The position numbers were made by a program, and so were the translations under genes. The notes under the pieces are model-generated. The model did no database searches. It saw only the letters and a list, made by a program, of their open reading frames with translations, and was not told the origin of the DNA. DNA of 64,000 bases from Paramarasmius palmivorus (lineage: Eukaryota > Basidiomycota > Agaricomycetes > Agaricales > Marasmiaceae), in assembly GCA_037176845.1 (NCBI GenBank), contig JAYKXP010000064.1, forward strand, positions 62,001-126,000, given 5' to 3'. Shown here piece by piece: positions 9,277-21,140 of this stretch (position 1 is its first letter; each line of letters starts with the position of its first letter).

Positions 9277-9592
9277 TGTTGGAAATATAGAACGTTTATA
9301 TTTACATATGCATGCCACATCTTAGAATATCTCTTGACCCGCTTGTATCATTTTGTCTAACCCACTTACTTACAGAAAGCCACACAAAGCCACAGTTATT
9401 TCTATCGCGTCTATACTTGTACTTTTAGGTTTATCTTTCATCCCCTACTCATGTATAAAACCTAGACAGAAAACCCTACAATAATCATCAGTTTATCTTG
9501 TGTTCTCTCAACCCCTCTGGTCATCAGCTATCGTTTATATCGCGCTTACCTGCGCTATCGCTGCTAACAGAGTTCAATCTAAAACTCTGACA
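9277..9592 (+). repeat. Right LTR of the copia element
   Basis: 316 bp, matching the left LTR throughout with no difference found on block-by-block comparison. It is followed by the GGATC duplication. Confidence 0.92.
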
Positions 9593-11497
9593 GGATCCAG
9601 TGGAGTCAGAGCCGATAAGATCTTTGGTGGCAACACGTTCAATGTGGCGTATGTACTGGGCGTCAATAGGAAATTCGTTTTGCTGGATCTCGTAAAGATG
9701 AAGAGCACCTATTATATATGTAAGTGATAGCTTGAGGTAACGCATACTTGAACGCACCTTCCCAACCTGTACCTTTAGGGAATACCTCAGATTTTACAGC
9801 CTTGATGAACGATGCAAGATGAGAATGGTTGGATAGGGATGGATGTAGGTTGCCAAATGTAGCATTGGGATTATTCGGAAATACCTTCTTCAGATGTGCG
9901 CAGGCAATGGGGTGGCGTATAAATCGCCGAGGTGTGAGTTCCGACAGCTCTTCAGACATAGAGCCCAGCAAGTCAAAGATCTGTTCACGAAGACGAGGAG
10001 GAGTCTTGGTAGGAAGGGGAATAGGATGATAGTGGGTACCACGGACAATCATAAGCGTGTAGGGGAATTGGTCGCGAAGTTCTTCAACGGGTGTGTATAC
10101 GTGAAACTTGACGCCGCATTTCGTTTTCTCCATCAGAGGAGAATACAGAAAGCCTGTATTCGGATCTCGATGTACACGGGCTAATAATGTGTTGATATTC
10201 ATCAGCCACTGTTTCAAGACAAGGAAATAAAACATACGGCAGTTTTTCCGCTGAGATGAGATGTTCTCTACCCACGTACATTCGACATCAGGCCCAACAT
10301 TATAGTCCAGTGATGCCTCTTTCTCAATACGAATCACTTCCTCCTTGTCACCAGAAAGAATGGCTTCGATATACGACGCATCAAATGCTTCATCTATAGG
10401 TTGGCAAGAGTGCTGACGGCAGGTGTTGGAGTAGAATTCGCACCTAAGAAAAATTCAGTTCGCGTTCAACTTGCTAAAAAAAATGGACGTACATTACAGC
10501 AGGCAATCCCTGCCAGTCCCGACCAAATACAATGCGACCAGGACACAGAGGCTTCTTCGGATTGTATCCTCGCTTTAGATTATGATGGTGCTGCTGAAGA
10601 AAAGCCTGTTCTTGAGTAGGCGCGTGAGCCACAGGGTCAATGTCTTGTGCGAGAAGGCAGCCGACGCGTTGCACAGACTGAATGAAAGCTAGAGTCTTCT
10701 CAAAGAGCTCGCGAGAGGGACAGTCGCCTTCCTTCCAGTGGTCGTATTCTCGAGAAAGTCGCTCTTTGAGCAGCTCCCGAGACGCCCCGTTATGCGCCAC
10801 ACAAACTTGATCCTTATCGACGTATGGGCAGATCTTGACGCCATGACCTAGAATATGGCAGGTAAGCTTACCAGAAAAATAAGATACTCAAAAGACGCTT
10901 ACACGACCGATATTCATACGTGCAGTCCACCTCACCGTTTCCAAGAAGTAGGTGTCTAATCCGCTTCTTCTGGATAGACCCAGGCGATCCATGAGCGTAG
11001 ACAATGTCTCCAAGTGGCGAGTGCCAGTCACCAGGATCGCACTTGATGAGATAGCCGATGCCGTTCTCTGAGCTCTGTGGAAACTCTAGGTACGTGCCAT
11101 TTTCAAAGTGGTACAGCCTGTCGCAGATATTCTGATTTGTCGCTTTAACATTGGTATCGACTCGGGTGGGTTGGTCTTCTAGCACATCTGTAAAGACGTA
11201 TCGTTTGGACGGGGACTGAGGAGGAGAAGGAATGCCAGGAATCGAGGTTTGTGAGGGCGTTGCTGGATTTGAGTTTGTCCGGCTTGCGGGAGGCGTCGGC
11301 AAATGTGTAGAGATAGATAAAGAGGGTAAGGAATATCCTGGGCTATTTGCAGGACTAGAGACGAAGCGAGAGATCAAGTTTGTGAGTTCGGGAGGTAGGA
11401 CAGCGCCAGATTGTACACAGGCATTGAGAGAATTAATGAGGTCGGTGGGATTGATAGAGCAAGAAGGTTCTTGCCCGTTAAGATTTGGCGAGGACAT
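9593..11497 (-). pseudogene. MULE-transposase-like gene, 5' part (upstream of the copia insertion)
   Basis: The gene starts at ATG 11497 (MSSPNLNGQEP), with a Ser/Pro-rich N-terminus, then a 55-nt intron at 10848-10902 and further introns near 10450-10500, 10170-10230 and 9720-9770. Visible motifs are CPYVDK, a CEFYSNTC region and a zinc-finger-like module with Cys residues and GTHYHPIPLPTKTPP. The HxH there resembles the GCM1/FLYWCH-type fingers found ahead of MULE transposase domains. The exon reaching 9593 continues in the same frame across the element into 5283. Expression is presumably abolished, because the element brings 4.3 kb of antisense sequence into an exon. Confidence 0.6.
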
Positions 11498-12532
11498 TGA
11501 AATACATAAGTTAGAATAAAATAACAAATCTGAAAGAGCGAGGTGGTGGTCGTGAACGAAGCGAAAGACAAGATTCTATGATTCCAGCGAGCTTTTTCCA
11601 GAGCTCGGAATGTTGGGTATCGATGAAAAATCGATGCTATCTTGACACTGACAGGGAAGACAGAAGAACTCAGACCCAAGTTAGAGTGGGGGATCGTCGC
11701 AGAAGAAGAACGGGCTACCGGATTTGGCTACAGGAAGCCTGAAGATGGAAATCACAGTCACGCTAAACAGAAACAACCTTTTGATTTTGCTATTTACAAA
11801 AATGGATATGACCGACGTCATTGAAATGACCGACTGCCCGAAATCTTACGGATCTCGCCGAGCTCGAGTCACGAGTATACGACTCATCGAGTGTCCTCTG
11901 CGAAGTTCACTCCTACTTGGCCAATTCTCGATGACGAGGAACCCCAGTGCCCCCATGGAAAAATGCAAAGGCCGAAGGCAGTTTTGTGTACACAGCCAGA
12001 TTTTCCGTGCAACAGCGGGTATACTAATATTGGGTCAAAGGAATCCTGCTTTGGTCGTTGTAGATGTTTGAAATGGACGAAGCGCTGAATTTCTTCCTCG
12101 GCAAGTGCCGATGTACCACGTGGTATGATACAACGCATCACATTGACGCGGACGTTCCGCTCAGAACCACCTTATATTGATTCTTGATGTTCCCATCCTT
12201 GGCTTCCTCCCAAAGCTGGATTATGGTTCACATCAATAATCTATCAAGTTTTTGGTCCAGTCGGATAGGAGAGTAAGGCTTAGAAACACGGTGAGTTACA
12301 TTCTTTTGATAGATATAGTTTCATTCCTGACAAGATTTCTCTAGCTACTCTAACCAGAAAGGGCACTGAACAGAGACCAAAACTCCCACTACCGATGTCA
12401 GCTGAGTTCCCAAGCACAGACTCTCGACCTACCATCTGACACGGTCACCAGGTCTTCGCAAGCCGTCTTTCCGCGATAAAAGGGTCACCTTCAGTTTTCA
12501 AAACAATCTTTCTCCCACCCATCTTGCACACA
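11498..12532. other. Intergenic region, no gene supported
   Basis: About 1 kb between the start of the minus-strand MULE-like gene and the dehydrogenase. It should hold both divergent promoters. Short open frames here lack coherent composition or splice structure, and I see no repeat. Confidence 0.5.
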
Positions 12533-14249
12533 ATGCCAGGAACTATGCGAGCAGTCGTTTACGACAAGCCTTTCAGTGTCTCTATCCAAGAGGTACCGAA
12601 ACCAACTATCCTGCATCCGGACGATATCATTGTCAAAGGTGCGTCTTTCCGTGCCTTTGGACCGATTGACAGGGGATAATAACGTGGATATTCGACAGTG
12701 ACGACTTCATGTATCTGCGGAAGCGATTTGCATATGTACGAAGGACGTACGGCGGCAGAACCTGGGATTGTTTTTGGGCATGAAAAGTGTGTTGTCTCAC
12801 CTTGCGTTTGACCGGAGAATGAAGCTTATCCTTGGGTCTAGTATGGGTATTGTCGATGTGCGTTTCCATTGACATTTCTTCATTTTCCGTGATTGTGGTC
12901 TAATAGAATGGTTGAAGGAATTGGGCAGTGGTGTTACGGTACGTCTACATTTCTTGGACCTGGCTTCATTGAAGGCTGACATGGAATTATACCTAGCTTT
13001 TGAAGAAGGGTGATCGTGTTGTTATGCCGTTCAATGTTGCATGTGGAAGGTGCTTGAACTGTGAAGAAGGAAGGTCGGCGTTCTGTACACATGTTAATCC
13101 TGGATTCGTAAGTCTTGTAACATTGTGTTCAGAGCTCAACTAATGGGGCTTCGCTAGGCTGGCGGGTGAGTCTTCAAGGAAATACATCTCGAAAGGAATG
13201 TCTGTTGACAAAACAGCGTGTTACAGTGCTTATGGGTACGTATTATCCGCTTCTTTCACAGGCAGGAAACTAAAACATGCAACGCAGATACGTGGCAATG
13301 GGACCATATCCCGGCGGACAAGCTGTACGTCACGCCTACTAAACTGTTTACCAGAAACTCAAGCCTCCCTAGGAATACGTCCGAGTTCCTTTCGCCGACT
13401 TCAATGCCCTCAAACTACCGCCTGGAACAGATCACGAAGAAGATTTCGCCCTTCTAGCAGACATCTTCCCTACTGGCTGGCACGGTGTCCAACTCTCCGG
13501 CTTTCGCCCAGGTGAATCCGTAGCGGTTTTCGGTGCAGGTCCTGTTGGACTTATGGCTGCCTATTCGGCTGTCTTGAGAGGAGCGTCGGAAGTGTATGTG
13601 GTTGATAGGGTACAGGAGAGGCTGGATAAGGCAAAGGAGATTGGATGTACGCCAATCGATTTTGGGAAGGGGGATCCAGTAGAGGAGATTTTGAAGCTGA
13701 GAGGCGGCAAAGAGGTTGACAGGGGTGTCGATGGTGAGCGAACTCTTGCTCCGTGGAGTGACTGTTCGAAGTGTTTCATTAACTCTGCTTTCAAGCTGTT
13801 GGGTATCAGGCTACGACGGGCGATGGAAAGACTGAACAACCCAATGCGGTTCTAGAGGCGTTGATTAGGGTTGTGAGGCCTACTGGTGGATTGGGGATAC
13901 CGGGGTTGTACGTACCAAGTGACCCCGGTGCACCAGATTCGGCAGCTGCAAAGTGAGACGTTTCTTGTTCTCTGGTTCGGAAGATCGTCGTTTTGTTGAC
14001 CATGTCTCGCCGTTCAGGGGGTACATATCGTTCCCATTCGGCAAGCTTTTCGAGAAAGGACTGTCGATCGGAACCGGGCAATGTAATGTCAAAGCGTATA
14101 ATCGTTACCTCCGGGATTTGATCGTCGCTGGACGGGCGAAACCTTCGTTTGTAGTGTCACATAATGTCGGTTTGGATAAGGCTCCGGAGGCGTATGAGAA
14201 GTTTGATAAGAGAATTGATGGGTATACAAAGGTTTTGTTGCATCCTTGA
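12533..14249 (+). CDS. Zinc-dependent medium-chain dehydrogenase (formaldehyde dehydrogenase/ADH-like)
   Basis: Eleven exons (12533-12638, 12699-12786, 12842-12857, 12918-12938, 12997-13107, 13158-13165, 13227-13235, 13288-13324, 13373-13733, 13796-13952, 14018-14249) join in frame to 381 aa, the normal length for the family. The N-terminus is MPGTMRAVVYDKPF. The catalytic-zinc Cys lies in CICGSDLHMYEG with GHEN after it. The structural-zinc lobe is CGRCLNCEEGRSAFC, and the Rossmann loop is GAGPVGLMAA. The layout matches glutathione-independent formaldehyde dehydrogenase-like members that oxidise an alcohol or aldehyde with NAD(P); the substrate is not known. Two introns (before 12918 and 13796) use AAG acceptors, chosen because they keep the conserved protein. 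Four exons are only 8-21 nt long. No signal peptide, so probably cytosolic. Confidence 0.88.
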
Positions 14250-15308
14250 GGAGCTCGTGTCGTCGCAATGTAGGGATTCATGTATGAATATGGAATGTAT
14301 ATAGTATATATGGTCTATTCTTATCGGTTTGGGTATGGAGCAGAAGTCAGCATGATCAAGGCTATTGAGTACTGAGTACTACGGAGCGAATGAGACAGAT
14401 CTAGAGGAATGGAGTCGTCGAAGGTAGACATAGGAGCCTCGTTTGGAGTCAAGGTTTGCTTCTCGTCGGACTGAGGGCCAGTCAAAGCACAATGAGCTAG
14501 TCAATGATGCTTGAGCATGTGCGTCATCAGAGTAGAGCCCTGAGGCCTACATAGCCGATGGAATGTGATTCTTTGCTGTAAAAGCCCTTGAGTAATCAAT
14601 GATACCTCTGTTGCATGATACCATCACCTCAACAACCCTCGAAATGTAGACGGACATGTGGCAGTACAAGCTGTAGTTTGAACCTAAAAAGGTTACTTTC
14701 GCCGCGGTAGCCGAAGCATACGTTCACCGTCGAGATCCGAGGGCAAACACCAGAGTAAAGCTGATCTTTCCGGGACAAAACTGGTAGCCAGTGGAAAGGA
14801 TGTTCTGATATGGACAGTGCGTATAAGATGGAAGAACAGAGCTCGGTGAAATGGTGCCGGTGAGTGCACACTGCTGAGACACCGGTAGCAAACGGAGAGG
14901 AAGAATGGAAGGATCAAGCCTAAACTTGGTGTAATGCTGTATATAAAAAGTGGGTCATAGAGTCAACGAGAACAAAAGAATACATACGCAGTACGCTGTG
15001 TACGCTGTCAAAGTCGCAGTCAAAGAGTCAAATTCCGGTGAAATTGCGGAGTTAACGTTATTACGGTGCGTGTTCATTACCAAATATAGAATTTATTGCC
15101 CGGCTCACTGTAAACGTCGCCATGATGATCATCGTCATCCCATCGCGATTCTTTCTTTCCTTCCACCGCCAGTCACTCTTTTTTTCTGCTTCTTCGTCGT
15201 CGTGAACAGCGAGGAACACCTTTCACACATCTTCGACAAGCGTTTCTTCACTGTCAACACCGCCCTCGCTGTTGCTCTTCATTGACAGCGAAGGTCGCCG
15301 TTTCCTAA
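14250..15308. other. Intergenic region and 5' leader of the kinase gene
   Basis: No gene is supported from 14250 to about 15110. The last 200 nt is the kinase leader: a segment from about 15118 onward is repeated, diverged, at 22390, 25030 and (minus strand) 44090-44190. A TATATAAAA stretch at about 14940 may be a promoter element. Confidence 0.5.
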
Positions 15309-18300
15309 ATGGCTTCTCCACCGCCATTGACACCTTCGTCTTCTTCCTCATCTTCATCTTCATCGTCGACGTCGCCGATGGGCTCGCCTCGAACACGTCC
15401 AAGAGGTCACTCGTTAACAAACACTCCCTCGTCGAGCTCGCCGTTGAGCAGAGTCTCCACTTCGCTCTCCGAACAAACCATTCAACCACCCTCCCCGACT
15501 CAGGCTCAATCCTTCTCCTCTCTACTATCACCTCAACTTCAATACCAAAACTCCGAGATGAACGCGTCTACTTCAACGTTTCGTCTACGATCGCGCTCTC
15601 GCTCAAAAAGTCCTGGGAGGTTAGGTTCCTTGCCCAATAGTGGAACAGAGACACCTCCGGGCGGTACGCCCTTGAGCTGGTGGGTCAAGTCATCACCAGA
15701 ATTTGGGAACAAGAAGGATAGAAAGGAAAAGGGCCTAGAGCTTGAGAGAAGACCTTGGAACGAGGATCCGTCCAAGAGGGATGATGATGCGATGAAAGTG
15801 CCTCCAGAACAGGCCGAGGGTTGGACTGCTACCCGAAAGGTGTGTTTCACGACGACAGATATGTAAACTATACTTATTCTTTCGTTCATAGCGCGTCCTC
15901 TTGGCTGCTCGCTCTGTACTGGGTACAGCTCTTGATATCACTCATGAAGCTCTCGCACTCTCTGCTGACATGCTTGAGTTTGCGCCAGTTCCTGGTCTCA
16001 GTGCATGTGCACGAACGCTGCTTCTGATATGGGACTCGTTGCAGTTGGTTGATGTATGTGCTTTACCTTTTTAGCGTTTTCTAGTGGTACTGACCAGAAG
16101 CCGAAGTTGAACCGACTCCAATGTCTCCGTCTCACTGAGCGATGCGCTGACATTCTTCTAAGTGTTCGTGAGGAGGTCAAAGAAGCCGGTGATCAGGTTA
16201 CGGAAGAACTGAAGATGCCTGTTCTCAAGCTGACCGAGTACGTGTTCGATCCTCCCGTCTTACTGTAAAACTGACGCGTCCGCAGAGCGTTCAACGCTGT
16301 CTACGTCTTCCTCCAAAAACAGGCACATCGTCCGTTCTTGAAACGGTACCTGAAAAGGGATGAAATCCTGAAGCAGATTGAAGGATGTGATGCTGAACTT
16401 CAGGAAGCCTTGGGCATGTTTTCGGTACGTTTGCTTTCATATTGTTTCAACTTGCACGCGCTTCTCTATCGTCTACAAAACACTGATATGCTTGTTGGTA
16501 GCTCTCAATACAAATACGAATCCTCAAGCAAGTTCAAGCCGCCGAGGCTCGTCGCCAACTAGATACAAAAATGCTTCTTGAGGAGGTCATGGCCGAGCGC
16601 AAACAACGTGAACGTCTCTCCTCCCTCACTACGCTTGGCCAGATCGGTTCTTCGTCTACCCTCGGCCAACTCCATCAACTCACGCCCCAGATCACTCATA
16701 GCTCCACATCCAGCGGAGGCTGGACGGGTGTAGTTGGTGTCGTGGATGGGGTACCTGTCGGTGCAATTGGAGGCATTGGGCTTGGTGTTTCTGGCGGAAA
16801 TGCATTACAACTCACTGGTGTCCACGACCCGTCGCCGTCGTCCTCTGTGCAAGAACAAGGCCAACTACTCTCGCCACCTTCGTTGTCATCGTTTGATAGT
16901 TCGGGGAGTACGGCTACTGTCGGCAGTAACGCAACTATTACTCCAGCTCCAGGTCTTTCTGCTCCCGAGGCTAGGAATAGTAACACCACTCCTCAGATGC
17001 CAACTAGAGTGAGCGAGATGTTCGCTACCTATCCCGGCTCACCTGTTATCTCGCCGCCATTACCTTCTACCCCGCAGCTCCCTGCTTCCCCGACATCATA
17101 TGTCCCCAACGATAGGAGCATACTGAAGAGCATAAATGCCCTGGTCACAGCACAGAACACTGCTGATGCTGCTCTGGATGCTCAGGATCTCCGGAACTTG
17201 ATGAGAGAAGCTTTAGCGAAAGGGAGTGATGTCGAGATGCTGAGTGTCCTTGGTGTCGGACGGTATGTTCTTGCCTCATCTATGGCTTCTTGGTACTGAC
17301 ATATCTGGATCTAGGGAGGAAATGCCCGAAGCTATCAAGACCATGCAGCGTGCTCTCGAAGGCATCATTGAGCGCGATCAGAACGACGAAGATGGCCTCA
17401 AAGAGTTTCAGAGAGAGATGATTGCTGGCTATCGTGGTGTCGATGATGTAGTTCCAGAGCCAGGCCCTGTACCACCACGTCCGCCCATGCCAAAACGGAC
17501 TTCATCTCGCGTTTCCACAGGGCTATCAAAGATGGCCAGGAGGCTAAGTGTGCAACCTACACCTTCTCCGGCAATCGAGGAGGAACCTGGGACAGGATAT
17601 ACTTCGTTGAAGAAGAATGGTGTGCAGAGGAGTAAGACTATTTCGTCTGCGACTGGGTCGACCTCGTCTTCTTCGGCGATGGCAAGTGGCTCCGGGTCTG
17701 GTTCAGGATCTGGGCCAGGGAGAAGTGTAGGAAGGAAAGACACGCTCGATAGGGAGTTTATTGAGAGTGGAATTGATGCGTTGAGGAGGATGAGTAGGAC
17801 CCATGGGGTCGCAGAGTCGAATTTGCCCAGCTGGACAATTACAAGGTGTGTTTTTGCTCCTTGTTGATTGGAAGACGTTTAATAATGACGGTGGTTACAG
17901 ATATGAGGTGGACCGGGAGAAGAAGATAGGTATCGGCTTCTTTAGCGATGTTTATCGGGGAAAGTGGAGGAACCAGACTGTTGCTATCAAGGTTTGTTTG
18001 CTTGTCTGACGTTTGGTGTGAGATTCTGATCCTACGTGTATAGGTCTTGGCCGAGACGACACCACGCAATCTCTTTCTTCGTGAGATTAAGGTCTGGAAA
18101 GGGCTCAAACATAACAACGTGTTGGAGCTGCTTGGTGCGAGTAGTGCAAGCGGGGAACCGCCTTGGTTCTTCGTCAGTCCATATATGAAGTAAGTACACT
18201 TTTCCATTTTAGAAATGCACACTAATTTATGAGCAATTACAGGAACGGAAGCCTCACAGAGTTCCTTCGCCGTATAGTTTCTCGCGAGGGTGGACCACCG

Positions 18301-20748
18301 GTTGGACTTGGATTACCTCCATACCTCTATCCATCATCCACGTCCACTCACACTATAACTGGTCTGGGCTTGACCGAAACCAGTGGACGTAGCCGAACAG
18401 CGAGCTATCCTGGTTCAAATTCCTTCGGAATGTCAGTTTCGAACTCTCTTCCTGGCATGCATCAACGAGGACGAAGTGGGAGCTTTAGCGGTGCAGCTTT
18501 GGGAGAGGTAGAGAGGGAGTGGGATCTTGTGAGGTTCATGCATGAAATCGCGAAGGGTATGGAGTATCTTCATGGGAACGGGGTGTTACACGGTGATTTG
18601 AAGGTTCGTCTCTTTGTGCTCCTGCTGGTACAGAGCTCAATGGTGGTAATAAACAGGCCGCGAACGTACTGGTAGATGACAGGATTCATTGTGTTATCTC
18701 GGACTTTGGACAGAGTGAGATGAAGAGTGAAGCCTACAGAATAAGTGGGACGCCTATTCCTCGTAAGGATCACCTCAGCTCATCTATCACTAATGTGGTT
18801 CTGATATCGCTTGCAGATGGTACTCTTCGCTGGCAGGCACCCGAGCTTATGGCTGGACATTCACAGAGTCAGCTGACTGTCGAGATGGACGTATACGCGT
18901 TTGCTATAACGTGTATAGAGGTTCTGAGCATGGGTCGTATGCCTTGGCCTTTGCAAGATGACGATGCTGTCCGACACTTCGTTTTGCGTGCGTCATTCTA
19001 TCTGATTTTTTCCCCTCCCAATTTCTAACGTGAGCTGGTATGCAGGAGACGACACCCGGCCCACGATACCGCAAACAAGGTTCACTACGCCAGCTGTCCA
19101 GAACATCATTAGGAGTTGCTGGGCAACGAACGCATTTGACAGACCTCATTTTGGAGCTGTTGCGAGGGATCTGAAGGCTCTTCGAAAAGGTATTGGGGCT
19201 GAGGAAGACCTCATGTCACCTACTCCGAATCAAAAGACGGTTGAGTTGGAGTATGGGTCCACTTCGAGACCTAGTCCCGACATGAGACCGATTCCACTGC
19301 CTTCCGCAGGCAACACTCCCCGTGAGTATCATTCTTCCAACGCTCCAGCAAGGTCGACTGATCCGCTTTTTTCCAAAGCTCGCCCTTCGACCCTACCTGT
19401 TCCGGCTCCCAGCACGTCACCGGAATCAATCTCAGACGCATCCTTCAGAACCGCAAGAGAACGTCAGAGGGATCTCTCAACATCGCCTACCTTCCCTACA
19501 ATCCACCCACACCGAGAAGAGATCGTTGCCACGCCTCAAATACATATGCCCGAACCAGTCATCTATACGCCTTCTAATCCTAGTTCAGCCACCTCGTCAC
19601 TCTTCGGTCCCAGCACCGGCTCTCAGTCAGAGGACGGCGATGCAATCGGCGTGGTGGACAACACCATAGAAGACGGATACGACTCACCGCCCCCAGCGAA
19701 TGAGGGGCTGGCAGATACGAGGAACGAGAGACGCTATCGCATGCTGTTGGTTCACGATTTCCACCCTTCATGTAAGTTTCACATTACCTGTTTAGGTCTT
19801 CCGGCCCCTAACATTGATTGGACAGTAACACTGCCATTGTGGTCACCATCTCCCATTGCAATAGGTGCCGTGGGCTACCTGTCGAAACCGAAGGGAGCAT
19901 TCGTCACTTTGTTCAACGCCTTCAATCCCGAGAAGAGCGGAGAGCTAGGTTTGAAGAATATTCCCAACGTTTATGGCTTCGGCAAAGTCAATACGGGAAG
20001 TCAGAGACAGGATAAGCGGAACGCGCTTCTTCGGGGAGTTGATACTATTGCGGGATTCTTGACGTTTGGCGGGCGAGGGAAAGGTGGCGAAAACGGCATT
20101 TCGTGAGTTCCTTAGATTTCAACCAAAGCACTGACTAACGGAAGCCTGTTGTTAGTCAATCTGTGGCTCGACGTTACTCGTTCCCATTGAGAGCCGGGCA
20201 CAAGATGGCGTATCTGTGCACTGAGTCGACGGTCTATCGTTACGTTGAAAGTCTAGATGCCCCGAAGCGGTGGTTCAAAGCAAACGTGGACACTATTCTG
20301 GATGTATTTGGCGAGAAGCATCACATCCAAAAGGAAGATCTATACTTCGGTGAGTCACTTTCTTCCCTTGTCCAACGAATACCGTACCAACAGAAACAAA
20401 TTCCTCGTAGTGATCGGAACCCTTGATTCCCCCGACTACGCCCTGTTCGTCAGCCATAATCATCCGGATGGACAGGTAATCCAAATCTTTCATGTTACTT
20501 ATGTCGTACTAATCAAGTCGCAGGCCCACTTCAATGTATACACTTCCACAAAAGCCAAGCAACCTTGGGGTACGTTCACCACCGACACGGAGGTCCCACT
20601 GGAGATGGGTGGACCTGTGTACCACGAAGAGGTCAAGGCCAAAGTTCTCTCCGCCAGTAAGGTATCAAGTAACGGTGGCTCTTGGAACACAGTGCTGGTG
20701 GCCAGGTTGAGGTTTAAGCCAGATGTATTGGAACCAACAAGCCTTTGA
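15309..20748 (+). CDS. Protein kinase with MLKL-like N-terminal helical domain and conserved C-terminal domain
   Basis: Sixteen exons from ATG 15309 to TGA 20748 close in phase at every junction, giving 1541 aa. Residues 1-177 are Ser/Pro-rich. About 178-350 is an all-helical region (ALDITHEALALSADMLEF through LKRYLKRDEILKQIEG) resembling the MLKL-type four-helix domain found in mushroom kinases. About 350-750 is a Ser/Thr/Pro linker. The kinase domain (about 755-1095) has GIGFFSDVYRG, VAIK, HGDLKAANVL, DFG and APE; the HRD Arg is Gly, and an 80-residue Ser/Gly insert sits between the lobes. About 1290-1541 is a conserved domain of unknown function (WSPSPIAIGAVGYLSK, then HNHPDGQAHFNVYTS). 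Catalysis looks possible. In animals MLKL helices permeabilise membranes after kinase-domain signalling; a cell-death or allorecognition role here is inference. Confidence 0.85.
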
Positions 20749-21020
20749 GTCGATCTTCACCATTCTGCTTCTCTTCCTTTTCCTTTCTTCTCTTTCATTT
20801 CGTTTTGTCTGTTATCTCGGATTGGAATCAGTCAATACCCTACATACTCTACATATTTTCCTCCTGCATGGACCCTTTGCACAATACAGACTCGGCATCC
20901 ACAAACATATCTATTTTTTCACATATTGCAAACACTACGTACACAGTAAGTTTGATTTGTATTTCACGTCGTATGCCTGTATACATAGCTGGATTTGAAT
21001 AATCAATGGAATCGGAATGT
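20749..21020 (+). other. 3' flank of the kinase gene, repeated elsewhere
   Basis: This untranslated stretch (from TTTCGTTTTGTCTG onward, with a shared AGTTTGATTTGTAT block) recurs as diverged copies at about 23410-23660 on plus and 41700-41954 on minus. It therefore marks the 3' end of each kinase-gene relative. Confidence 0.6.
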
Positions 21021-21140
21021 ACTTTTGTATGGAGTCTTTGTTGAACAACCTGAGTAATTGGGCGGACGATACAGAAGTCAGTTAACTTTGGAATTATATA
21101 TGATTGAACAATGACGGAGCATAAGTGAAGACAGGTTTAA

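Larger units (their letters stand above)
5284..9592 (+). mobile_element. Non-autonomous Ty1/copia-type LTR retrotransposon (gag-protease only)
   Basis: A 4309-bp element bounded by two 316-bp direct repeats that look identical base for base, each starting TG and ending CA. Right after the left LTR lies GGTTATGGGCCC, complementary to the anticodon arm of an initiator tRNA-Met, the half-tRNA primer type used by copia. A purine tract (GGTTTGAGGGGGAG, 9263-9276) precedes the right LTR. The single long frame has a copia-style gag, a zinc knuckle and a protease-like region, but no integrase, reverse transcriptase or RNase H. It must depend on proteins supplied in trans. It lies antisense in the MULE-like gene and, from its LTRs, is very young. 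Confidence 0.9.
5279..9597. repeat. 5-bp target-site duplication GGATC around the copia element
   Basis: GGATC occurs at 5279-5283 directly before the left LTR and again at 9593-9597 directly after the right LTR. Removing the element and one copy restores an uninterrupted frame in the host gene, which supports this as the true insertion site. Confidence 0.9.

Noticed and set aside
11640..12090. Three overlapping short plus-strand frames
   Set aside because: No splice sites, no domain, and frames overlap each other; treated as intergenic.
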